A stretch of 64,000 nucleotides of DNA from Ariolimax columbianus (taxonomy: Eukaryota; Mollusca; Gastropoda; Stylommatophora; Arionidae): positions 99,357,641 to 99,421,640 of the forward strand of contig JAVGWX010000007.1 in the NCBI GenBank assembly GCA_036924085.1. Reading direction: 5' to 3'. The notes under the pieces are model-generated. The model searched no databases. It saw only the letters and a program-made list of their open reading frames with translations, and was not told the DNA's origin. Each line of letters starts with the position of its first letter. Positions within the stretch are counted from its first letter, which is position 1. A program made the position numbers and the translations under genes. Shown here piece by piece: positions 45,201 through 54,040 of this stretch.

Positions 45201-48200
45201 TGACTTCACTCAATTATGTACGCGAATTGTAATATTAGAATATAATAGCCATTGACTTCACTCAATTATGTACGTGAATTGTAATATTAGAATATAATAG
45301 CCATTTACTCCACAAACGATTAATCGAGTGCGCTGAAACATAATGATCTAGGTGGACATGCCTCACACAAGGTGGCCTCACAAAAGGTGGCCTCACACAA
45401 GGTGGCCTCACACAATTTGGCCTCACACAGGGTGGGCTCACATACGGTGGCCTCACACGTAGTGGCCTCACACAGGGTGGCCTCACACGTAGTGGCCTCA
45501 CACAGGGTGGCCTCATACAAGGTGGCCTCACGCAGGGTGGCTTCACACAAGGAGGCCTCACACAGGGTGGCCTGACCCAAGGTGGCCTCACAAAAGGTGG
45601 CCTCACTCAGGGTGGCCTCACACAAGGTGGCCTCACAAAAGGTGGCCTCACTCAGGGTGGCTTCACTCAGGGTGGCCTCACACAAGGTGGCCTCACCTCA
45701 CACAAGGTGGCCTCACACAAGGTGGCCTCATCACACAAGGTGGCCTCACACAGGGTGGTCTCACACAAGGAAGCCTCACACAGGGTGGCCTCACATAAGG
45801 TGGCCTTACACAGAGTGGCCTCACACAAGGTGGCCGAGGCGATCCAATCACATGGTCTCAGGCTACCAAGGTAATCGAGAAAGGGAAACCAACGCAGAAA
45901 ACGCACTTCTCATCTGCACCTGTAACGGTTGACACATCAGTCCAGCACTCTTTTTGACGAGACCACCAAATTCACATACGATGTGATTGGTCTAATTGAG
46001 ACTAAGCGAAACTGACATCAAAATCGCAAGATGGTACATGAAAGTATCTCGGTGTCCACAAAGCAGGAACCAGGTCAGGTGAACTCAGCTTCATCGTTGC
46101 ACCACAAGCAGTCCACCAAGTTTGCGACGTCTGCTTCATGAGTCAGCGAGCTCTTTACAAGAGATTATCCATCAATGCTAAATTCAGCTTCTCCATCGTT
46201 CAAGTGTACACCCCGACTGCAGAAAAAGTTGTAGTAGGAACACAACGTTTTCTATGACCATCTCATCGATACACTTCGACTAAAGCCGCACCAACTACAA
46301 AGTTGTCCTCAGAGACTTCAACGTTCACATTTGACCCAGAAAAAAAGTAGAAACACACTTCAGACGTCACTTCGCAAATAACAAAACGAAACGGGGAGTA
46401 AAGTAGCAACCTTCTGCGAGGCACAACACTTCTACCATGGCAATAGTTTGTAACAGATCTACTCTACCGACGTGAGATCCTCTCGTAGGCTTGTGGGGGG
46501 GGGGGGGGGGGTTTTCCAACTTATCTCGTTAAGAAACAGGGTTAGAACCGTCTGCTACCTTAAAAAACAGGCATTGGTAAAAACGTCCTCTTGGTACCGA
46601 TACACAACAGTTCTATCATGGTAAAAACGTCCTCTTTGTACCGATACACAGCAGTTCTATCATGGTAAAAACGTCCTCTTTGTACCGATACACAGCAGTT
46701 CTATTATGGTAAAAACGTCCTCTTGGTACCGATACACAGCAATTCTATCATGGTAAAAACGACCTCTTGGTACCGATACACAGCAGTTCTATCATGGTAA
46801 AAACGTCCTTTTGGTACCGAAACAAAGCAGTTCTATCATGGTAAAAACGTCCTCTCTGTATCGATACACAGCAGTTCTATCATGGTAAAAACGTCCTCTT
46901 GGTACCGATACACAGCAGTTCTATCATGGTAAAAACGTCCTCTTGGTACCGATACACAGCAGTTCTATCATGGTAAAAACGTCCTCTTGGTACCGATACA
47001 CAGCAGTTCTATCATGGTTAAAAACGTCCTCTTGGTACCGATACACAGCAGTTCTGTCATGGTAAAAACGTCCTCTTGGTACCGATACACAGCAGTTCTA
47101 TCATGGTAAAAACGTCCTCTTGGTACCGATACACAGCAGTTCTATCATGGTTAAAAACGTCCTCTTGGTACCGATACACAGCAGTTCTATCATGGTAAAA
47201 ACGTCCTCTTGGTACCGATACACAGCAGTTCTATCATTGTAAAAACGTCCTCTTGGTGCCGATACACAGCAGTTCTATCATGGTAAAAACGTCCTCTTGG
47301 TACCGATACACAGCAGTTCTATCATTGTAAACACGTCCTCTTGGTACCGATTCACAGCAGTTCTATCATGGTAAAAACGTCCTCTTGGTACCGATACACA
47401 GCAGTTCTATCATGGTAAAAACGTCCTCTTGGAACCGATACACAGCAGTTCTATCAGCTATTTAGTGGGTCTTGGCGATTCTAGTTGAGGAAATAATTGA
47501 GGATTTGAGCAAGCGTGAGTCATGAAACGCACTGATTCTTAAAGAGTGCTGACGTCACGAAGGGTGTGCTTCCCTCACGTGATTAGCGAGAGAAAAGGCT
47601 CGTGTCGGTAACAGTATATTTAACGTCAGACATTGCTTTTTTGACGAAATGACTGACATTTAGCCAGCCATCACCCAAGTTACGAGGTAAATATGTTCTA
47701 CTACTAGAAGCTATTCGTAGAAGTCAACGGTAACGAAAGCTGAAGTGACATTTGCAACGTTGGGCTACCTCAAGTACAGTAGAGCGAGGGAGTCAAATCG
47801 ACATTGTGTTCAAAGAAAGCTAAGTGTGTAAACGACACGAAGGGCCATTCCTAAGGCACAAGAAGACAAATAGATTGTTCTTTCTACCTAGTAAAAACAC
47901 ATGTTGTTTTCAACCGCTAACGAAACCAGGAGATAGAAATCGTCTTGCACATTCTTTTACTCAAGTGTCCTACGTTTAATCAACAAATGATAACCAGGCG
48001 TTATCAAAGAGCCTGTGATCAGAAACAACGTCCGACAAATGCACAATCGTGGGTTAACCATAATAGCATTCGAGCCAGTTAACTCTGTTAGGCTTCGATC
48101 TAGTTTTAGCAGCTTAGAAACCAGTTTAGTCACTAGAAACAGAGTAATCGTGTAGTCACGAGTAGATAGTTTAAGAAAGTCAACCTGGTCTCTAAGCTGA

Positions 48201-51200
48201 AACCAGCCAAGGACGACGCATTACTCGCTTAAGCGCGTATCGTGGGTTTATCACAGTGGCACCCTGGCACTGTCACACTCCAAGGGTGTCTTCCAACCTG
48301 TCAACGACTGCAAGCCCCGCTGGGCTGGCCGAGGAAAGACGAGCGCTGGAGCACATCACCCGCGCACAAAGAAAGACGTGGAAGAGACCCTACCCCACCA
48401 CTAGGGGGAGCGATTCACTCGAGATGCACAACCCTCGCAATCCCAAAACAAACACGTTACCCGTCTACCAGACAACCCGTGCCCGATACAGAAACAAACA
48501 CGTTAATCGTCTACCAGACAACCCGTGCCCGATACAGAAACAAACACGTTAATCGTCTACCAGACAACCCGTGCCCGATACAGAAACAAACACGTTAATC
48601 GTCTACCAGACAACCCGTGCCCGATACAGAAACAAACACGTTAATCGTCTACCAGACAACCCGTGCCCGATACAGAAACAAACACGTTACCCGTCTACCA
48701 GACAACCCGTGCCCGATACAGAAACAAACACGTTAATCGTCTACCAGACAACCCGTGCCCGATACAGAAACAAACACGTTACCCGTCTACCAGACAACCC
48801 GTGCCCGATACAGAAACAAACACGTTACCCGTCTACCAGACAACCCGTGCCCGATACATAAAAAACACGTTACCCGTCTACCAGACAACCCGTGCCCGAT
48901 ACAGAAACAAACACGTTAAACGTCTACCAGACAACCCGTGCCCGATACAGAAACAAACACGTTACCCGTCTACCAGACAACCCGTGCCCGATACAGAAAC
49001 AAACACGTTAATCGTCTACCAGACAACCCGTGCCCGATACAGAAACAAAACTTTACCCGTCTACCAGACAACCCGTGCCCGATACAGAAAAAAAACGTTA
49101 CCCGTCTACCAGACAACTCGTGCCCGATACAGAAACAAAACGTTACCCGTCTACCAGACAACCCGTGCCCGATACAGAAACAAACACCGTAACCGTCTAC
49201 CAGACAACCCGTGCTCGATACAGAACCGATAGGAATCTTAACTGGGACTCGCACAAGACTAAAAAAGGCAACACTGCTCGGGCCCACAACTACAGTTAAA
49301 CTCACCTGCAAGCTACCACCAACTCGCACAAGAGCTGGGAACTGCATAAGGGCTACTGCTCTTGTAGATGCATGGGACAGTTCCAGTTAGAACATGGACG
49401 TTTAGGGCAGGGGAGATTGGGCTGGCGACTGTGTTCGCTAAGAATTAAAGGTTGCCCGAATGCGTTGGACAAACGCAGATCACGCCAGGTCAAAGCACCG
49501 TTTCTAGACTAGGTCGAGAAGGAAACGATGGGCTAGGACCACGTTATGTAGAAGACTTTGTCTGGTACAGGGGTGGTTGTCAGACCTGACCACTCTGGCG
49601 TCAGACTTGCATGACAGGCTACCACATTTAGAATGATAGTGACTCGTGGATAGACAACCAATAACATTTTAAATGGGATAATTTGAAATTGTAGTGATAG
49701 CTAAATCAGCCAACCAACAAAAGACCATTGGACAGCTATGTTGTTACTTGACACTATAAAATACATAGCAGAGATACATTCGGGATACTAACTGGTTGAC
49801 TGACAGGAAGACTGGGAGTGGAACTGAGAGAGTTACAGGGTGGTTGTACCATCATACACCTCGAGTTTGGCAAGTCGCGCTCAATAGGTGCTAATGATGG
49901 ACACCATGTCAACAGTGCGAGACCTGATTGCATGTGAACGTGCAATTCACCTGCAGTAGGAAAATTGATTGTGTGTGAGTACACAGATCGACCGAGAACG
50001 TGATCCAATTATATGTGAATGCACAGACGCCTGATTATACGTGATCTGATTATATGTGAGTGCATATATCTACTGAGTACGTGTTCTGATCGTGAAGACG
50101 AGTTTGGGGTTGTGTGTTGAGGGCGCAGATAGAGGACGGCGAGCTAACTGGAGCCATTCAGTTTGGGCTAGAATAATTCCTGAGGTTGTGACGTTTTGTT
50201 GTTGCAGTTTTAGACTTAGAATTTGAGTTTTTATGTAGTTACAGAAGTGATATCAACAGCAATTGATTGTAACTTCTGTGGTAGTTAAATATATATATCT
50301 GGCAAAGATGGCGCCGTAACTGGCTGCGAGTCTACATTTCTCTACTGTTTTGGATCATTATGGATGCCGCCAGACTACGGATTTGCCTGGAATTCACACT
50401 AGTCGACGACTTACACTTGTGTTCACGGAAACGTGGAGTTGTTTTCCGTCTGGACTTGTTATTTCATTCTTTTTTTTGGTGATTTCTTCAATCCGTTTAT
50501 CTTGGTCTGGACGCCGGCTGAATGGCGCTTCGCGTATACCTGTGTCGTATTTCACGGGCTAGTTCTGCCGGTTCAACTTCACGAATACGGCGTGTGGGAA
50601 TTTTAGATGCTACTATGATGAGCTGAATACAGATGGGGAGAGATGCCAGAGTCACCCACGACAAACTGCGTTAGTTGCCTTCCCACCTTTCTACCCTTCG
50701 GGTTACCTGTTTACGGAAAGGCTTCGGTGGTAACCCTGAGGCAAAATCTGCATCCTATGCTATCTCCAGTCGTCTCGATGAATGTCCTGCCACTGGCAAA
50801 AGGTAGCTTTGGCTCTGTGAGTGAGGTTGACAAAAGGCGCAGTTTCTTCCTCACTTTAATCCAAATCACCGCGCAAGTCACCCATTTCAGCGGACACAGC
50901 AAGTGATACGACTGTCCACACGGCTGAACAAAGAGAGTGGTCTTCATCACTTGTGATGGACAACTATTATTATGATAATTTAGTTTAGAAGTTTTTTCGT
51001 TTGTTGATATTGTGCAACAATTATTCTTGTTACTAAATGATACTATTTTGTGTTTTGGTCAGCGATATTGTTTACTGTGTTTTACTGTGTTGAAGTCGTG
51101 TCGTTGTGTAGATATATGTTGTAACTCTTTGATAAGAGAGCAATAACCGAAAGGCTACATCCACAGGCCGACCAATACTAAGACAGATGAAAAGGAGATG

Positions 51201-52060
51201 ATTGGTGGGTTAGGAGAAGAGCATTGTTGGTAAAACTGTGAGCCAGTTAACATTTTTATGAAGAAAAACGCGAAGACGAAGAGAGAAGACACAGAGATAT
51301 TGGAAATCACAGCAAGGGAACAAGTTGAGAACACATCTGACAAATAACACCAGCAGTAACAGGAGACAGTAACACGGGGAAGTAAAACTGAACAGCTGGT
51401 TGAATGAAATTTAAGGTTGTCATGATTAACGGGGAAGTAAAACTCAACAGCTGGTTGAATGAAATCAAAGATCGAAATGAGACCACATGAGAAGAAATAC
51501 AGATCAACAGCTGATTTATGACATCATTCTCACATGCATCGTTTTTATTTTCACTGAATCATCATCATACTCACCTGAGTCATCGTCATTCGCACCCGAA
51601 TCATTAAAAAACGTACATGAATCATTATTAAACCGATATCGATCACCATTCTACTCACCCGAATCATTTAAAAAACGTACATGAATCATTATTAAACCGA
51701 TATCGATCATCATTCTACTCACCTGAATCATAAATAAACGTACATGAATCATTATTAAACCGATATCGATCATCATTCTACTCATCTGAATCATTAAAAA
51801 ACGTACATGAATCATTATTAAACCGATATTGATCATCATTCTACTCACCTAAATCGTTATGATACTCACCTGAATATGTCTCCGCACTGTTTACGCCAGA
51901 TCTCGAACTGGGGCCTCATGTTCTGCTTCATATTTGCCATGTTACCTACTATTGGGAGTGGCCGTCTTGGAAAGGGTGGAAGAGAGGTCTTTGGTCGTCG
52001 AAACCAGACATAGATGAGCAGGATAAAGACAATGGCCGCAAGTAAGTTGATCAGCTCCAT
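38060..52060 (-). CDS. Cytochrome P450, CYP2-clan-like (gene B)
   Basis: Three minus-strand exons, 52060-51870 (191 bp), 44867-44753 (115 bp) and 39232-38060 (1173 bp), join in frame to 492 residues. Lengths and intron phases equal those of gene A, and key motifs fall at the same residue numbers, so no gap is needed between the two. Seen motifs are an N-terminal anchor, LPPFPRRPLPIVG hinge, WKEQR, GGTETAS in the I helix, METQR (354-358), FKPERF and FGIGLRICPG with heme ligand Cys437. Expected role is an ER-bound heme monooxygenase of unknown substrate. It looks intact. The introns are unusually burdened: intron 1 is 7.0 kb with five minisatellites and a LINE relic, and intron 2 is 5.5 kb with a 1.7-kb minisatellite, a LINE fragment and a mariner relic. 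Confidence 0.92.
39440..39556. repeat. 22-bp degenerate tandem repeat (about 5 copies)
   Basis: Units of the type caatcgttctctctgcatga gc recur with substitutions in intron 2 of P450 gene B. Confidence 0.8.
39793..39945. repeat. 21-bp minisatellite (about 7 copies)
   Basis: The unit is tacatactaaacaactgaca g, almost invariant. Confidence 0.95.
39946..40837. other. Unassigned intronic sequence (P450 gene B intron 2)
   Basis: No element or coding region recognised. Confidence 0.4.
40838..42515. repeat. 33-bp minisatellite (about 51 copies)
   Basis: The unit is ggaggggtcagtgtgtttgt then ggcgtcagctcaa. The proximal half is of the aggaggggtc type and the distal half of the aggatgagtc type. A truncated unit (agggtgtgtttgtggcg) marks duplicated blocks at 41731, 41822 and 42077. 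Being a multiple of three, it yields long repetitive frames (VCLWRQLKEGS) that are not genes. Confidence 0.95.
42796..43281 (-). pseudogene. Mariner-type transposase, internally deleted remnant
   Basis: From an ATG at 43281 the minus strand reads MENTVSACTEQRVVMKFLVK then AGVKPEEMYIRLQ and DETLSRRKTCEWCKRI and a stop, the N-terminal HTH of a mariner-type transposase. After a disrupted middle, 42960-42810 reads KSVILDWLR, SFYAIFFHALLKRWDECINF and AADYIEKKM, the typical C-terminus. The catalytic DD(D/E) core is missing between them. It lies in intron 2 of P450 gene B. Confidence 0.68.
43640..44300 (-). pseudogene. LINE C-terminal fragment, minus strand
   Basis: Minus-strand text runs from DYSMKINIEKIEG (near 44290) through scattered thumb pieces to AEKKCLHRMLVVPRM, GIRNEDIRRHVGTTPVLDLI and KRQQTKWFGHVTRQ (43940-43830), then KAKGRPCKRWITEI (about 43750-43710). 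These are the hallmark thumb/C-terminal words (WFGHV-R, KGRP-KRW) of LINE ORF2 of another family than the CR1-like and Nimb-like ones. Confidence 0.75.
44301..44752. other. Intronic spacer before P450 gene B exon 2
   Basis: A partial direct repeat around 44440-44540 (agagcatgtc...ggcattgtgc, two copies about 58 bp apart). Otherwise nothing recognised. Confidence 0.5.
44753..44867 (-). CDS. P450 gene B exon 2
   Basis: The acceptor ttctaacag precedes 44867 and the donor gag|gtttgt follows 44753. It encodes (S)LYMGGTLVVVLNSYSLAKEA then LVKNGKVMYARPPNFYDE. The length is identical to gene A exon 2. Confidence 0.88.
44868..45305. repeat. 52-bp minisatellite abutting the P450 gene B exon 2 acceptor (about 8.4 copies)
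   Basis: The unit is ttagaatataatagccattg then acttcactcaattatgtacg then tgaattgtaata. Units start at 44871, 44923, 44975 and every 52 bp to 45287. On the minus strand the array runs directly into ttctaacag|exon 2, so the last intron bases, including any branch and pyrimidine region, are part of the first unit. Confidence 0.95.
45368..45838. repeat. 15-bp minisatellite (about 31 copies)
   Basis: The unit is ggtggcctcacacaa, with aca/cgt/agg variants. It lies in intron 1 of P450 gene B. Multiple-of-three frames on both strands (CEATL, VASHK) are artefacts. Confidence 0.95.
45845..46490 (+). pseudogene. LINE AP-endonuclease relic in intron 1 of P450 gene B
   Basis: Across frames I read ENALLICTCNG, IGLIETKRN, YLGVHKAGTRSGELSFIVAP, QAVHQVCDVCFMSQR, SINAKFSFSIVQVYTPTAEK, FYDHLIDTLR and ATFCEAQHFYHGNS. 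These are the N-terminal-to-middle blocks of an APE domain (ETK with catalytic Glu, VYTPT). Frameshifts throughout. It is antisense to the P450. Confidence 0.7.
46576..47456. repeat. 44-bp minisatellite (20 copies)
   Basis: The unit is ggtaaaaacgtcctcttggt then accgatacacagcagttcta then tcat. Units are highly homogeneous. The segment cacagcagttctatcatggt resembles cacaacacttctaccatggc in the adjacent LINE relic (46422-46441). Confidence 0.95.
47457..48445. other. Unassigned intronic sequence (P450 gene B intron 1)
   Basis: About 1 kb without a recognisable element. GC-richer sequence from 48240 leads into the next array. Confidence 0.4.
48446..49222. repeat. 46-bp minisatellite (about 17 copies)
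   Basis: The unit is cgtctaccagacaacccgtg then cccgatacagaaacaaacac then gttaat or gttacc. Several repetitive frames result (46 is not a multiple of three). Confidence 0.95.
49223..51561. other. Unassigned intronic sequence (P450 gene B intron 1)
   Basis: 2.3 kb. A few degenerate direct repeats (gtgatctgattatatgtgag-like, 49990-50095; ggggaagtaaaactcaacag-like, 51375 and 51431). Short open frames at 50350-50910 resemble nothing I know. Confidence 0.4.
51562..51867. repeat. 63-bp minisatellite carrying 5' splice-site copies, next to P450 gene B exon 1
   Basis: The unit begins ctactcacctgaatcattaa, continues aaaacgtacatgaatcatta and ttaaaccgatatcgatcatc, and ends att; 63-64 bp, about 4.5 copies. 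On the minus strand each unit starts with a copy of the real exon 1 junction (attCAG|GTGAGTag). Exact GTGAGT donors have their GT at 51868-51869 (authentic), 51847-51848, 51721-51722, 51657-51658 and 51573-51574. The unit near 51785 has mutated to ATGAGT. Confidence 0.92.
51870..52060 (-). CDS. P450 gene B exon 1
   Basis: MELINLLAAIVFILLIYVWF anchor, then RRPLPIVG hinge, ending CGDIF plus AG. The donor is CAG|GTGAGT at 51869-51864. An upstream in-frame ATG would add 11 residues; I prefer the MELI start because it matches gene A. Confidence 0.9.
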
Positions 52061-52144
52061 GTTGGACGTGATTCTGAAGACAGAAACAATCAAAAAGATG
52101 AACTAAAGCGCTTCATGATTCAAATAATAATTCGATTTACAAAT

Positions 52145-52306
52145 GACACCATTCATTACTTTAGATCAATTAAAAATTGAGACAATTCATTACTTTAGAT
52201 CAATTAACAATGGAGACAATTCATTATTTTAGGTCAATTAACAAAATGACACAATTCACTACTTTAAATCAATTAATAAACGACACCATTTTTTACTTAA
52301 GATCAA
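52145..52306. repeat. 34-bp degenerate tandem repeat upstream of P450 gene B
   Basis: About 4.7 copies of gacaattcattactttagat caattaacaa-type units lie 85-250 bp upstream of the start codon, in the likely promoter or 5' UTR. Confidence 0.85.
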
Positions 52307-52925
52307 GGCTGTCCAGCTATAATATAACCGAGGGCCGTAAAGATTCTTCTTAGAGGCTGAATTGTCACACTCTGAACAATGGCATCTGACTGGTTACTGA
52401 CATTAACAGTACACAATTAGTCATAAATAACGCCATTTTAAACGATATAATAAACGACAAAATCCAACAAAGCTGAATATTGTATTAAAAACCGACATAC
52501 GTGATAAAATACATCTTATACATAAAGACAAACGTTGAAAACTGCAAAATTTGAATTTTCCAGGAATGCCTTTCATTTGTTGAATGTTTTCCTCTTGCAG
52601 ACGTTAGTTAGATCGTCTGCCATTGGCTGTCTCTCACAGAAGGGCTGCATCTGCCCACATCAAACTACAGACCACCCGAGTTGATCATAATGGTAGAATG
52701 AATAAAAGCAATCCAAGCTATTTCTGACACACGGCTTCAACGTAATAACTGACAAACAGTTTCAACGTTTTAACTGACTAACAGTTGCACAAATAGCTAC
52801 GTCTAACGGTAGGTTCTATCTTTCTTTCAGATTGTTATTGTTGTTTCCGAATGCCCACAATGAGTAGGTTACTCTTTTGTGCGCCCCAAAAAGGCGTTAA
52901 GTGGCAGGTTGCAGTAGCTTTCCTC
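52307..52925. other. Unassigned flank upstream of P450 gene B
   Basis: No gene or element recognised. Confidence 0.4.
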
Positions 52926-53935
52926 AGTCCCTATCATAGAGGGGATATCTTCTTCTTCTTCTTCTTCTTCTTCTTCTTCTTCGTACGCTGTCAGATGTCA
53001 ACTTGATTTTGTTCGAAGAAAGCAGCTGTCATCCTGAGGCTGTCGACACTGCCATAGAGCTTGTCTAGTGTTGGCACTGGTGATGGCTACATGTGCCTTC
53101 TCAGGTCCTCTTATGTCGGACAATTTTGCAGCAGCTATTCAGCGGTCATTATCCCTGTACCACAAGTGCATTCGTCAGTACCACCTATCTTCGATTTATT
53201 GAATAGATGGTACCTCAGTCTGTTGTGGCCTGTGCGGAGTCTGAAGACCACGACCTGCTCTCTTTTGTTCAATTGGTAATAGGCATCATTTTTTGTGTAG
53301 CCAGTATGCTCTGTTTCCCATTTGGCCATGTATGTGGCTCTAATAAACCTTTTGGGCTCTTCGTAGGTCACACTAGAATCTGGTTGTGGTAACCTTGCAC
53401 CTTCTTTTGCCAGTCTGTCTGCCTCCTCGTTGCCTTGAATGTTACAGTGGAATGGAAGATGATATAAACATGTTGGAAAGAATACAAAAAAAAAAAGAGC
53501 GACAAAGCTGATAGTTGTATTCCAGAATTACGGTTATGAGGAAAGACTCAGAAAAACTAGCCTGCAGTGTCTAGAAAAGATAAGCATTCATGGTGACTTA
53601 ATACAGGTTTATAAGATGATCGGAGGAACGGATAAATTAGACTATAACACTTTTTTTCCAAAATTCAACCACCCACAAGAACAAGAAGACATAGCTAAAA
53701 CTTAAGTAAAGAGAGGTCCAGAGTAGAAAGGAAATATTTTTGTTAGTCAGGGAGTGATGAATGCTTGGAAAGCATTGCCAGGGGAGGAAGTGGAGGCAGG
53801 GACAGTTAATGCATTTAAGAATAAATTGGATGCGCATAGCTTTTAGAGCAAGGTAATGTAAATTGACTGATTGTATACAGATTCTGCATAGTCTTCTAAA
53901 CCAGTTTAAAACGTTAAGTTATGTTTACAAAAACT
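52926..53935 (+). mobile_element. CR1-like LINE 3' copy, interrupted by a Nimb-like LINE
   Basis: The left piece ends agtccctatcatagagggga tat. The right piece resumes gatataaacatgttggaaag at 53461 and continues through ATKLIVVFQNYGYEERLRKT, WKALPGEEVEAGTVNAFKNK and LDAHSF to gtcttctaaaccag and aacgttaagtta. Joined, the pieces match copy 1 from about 5178 to 5660. The 5' truncation is just left of the insertion. Confidence 0.85.
52949..53454 (-). mobile_element. Nimb-like LINE, 5'-truncated copy inserted in the CR1-like LINE
   Basis: A (TTC)n tail at 52949-52982 and cgtacgctg precede sequence whose minus-strand frame reads TYEEPKRFIRATYMAKWETE, HTGYTKNDAYYQLNKREQVV and RTGHNRLRYHLFNKSKIGGT. 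It extends up to the RNase H block with NIQGNEEADRLAKEG near 53400-53450. Cys491 of the Cys/His cluster is Gly here, as is one further Cys. The word gatat flanks both ends in the host LINE, a short target-site duplication. Confidence 0.88.
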
Positions 53936-54040
53936 TGATAACTTTCCTGACGTTAAACCTGAAATTACAAAATAGTCAATCAAAGTTTTAAGTAGTCATT
54001 CAGTAGAACTATCCAGCAGTTTTCCGTTTATTCTTTCAAC

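Noticed and set aside
46576..49222. Regular short repeats with near-constant spacing, superficially like CRISPR arrays (also at 17566-18590 and 15930-16833).
   Set aside because: There are no unique spacers; the whole unit is repeated. The DNA is eukaryotic and no cas genes are present.
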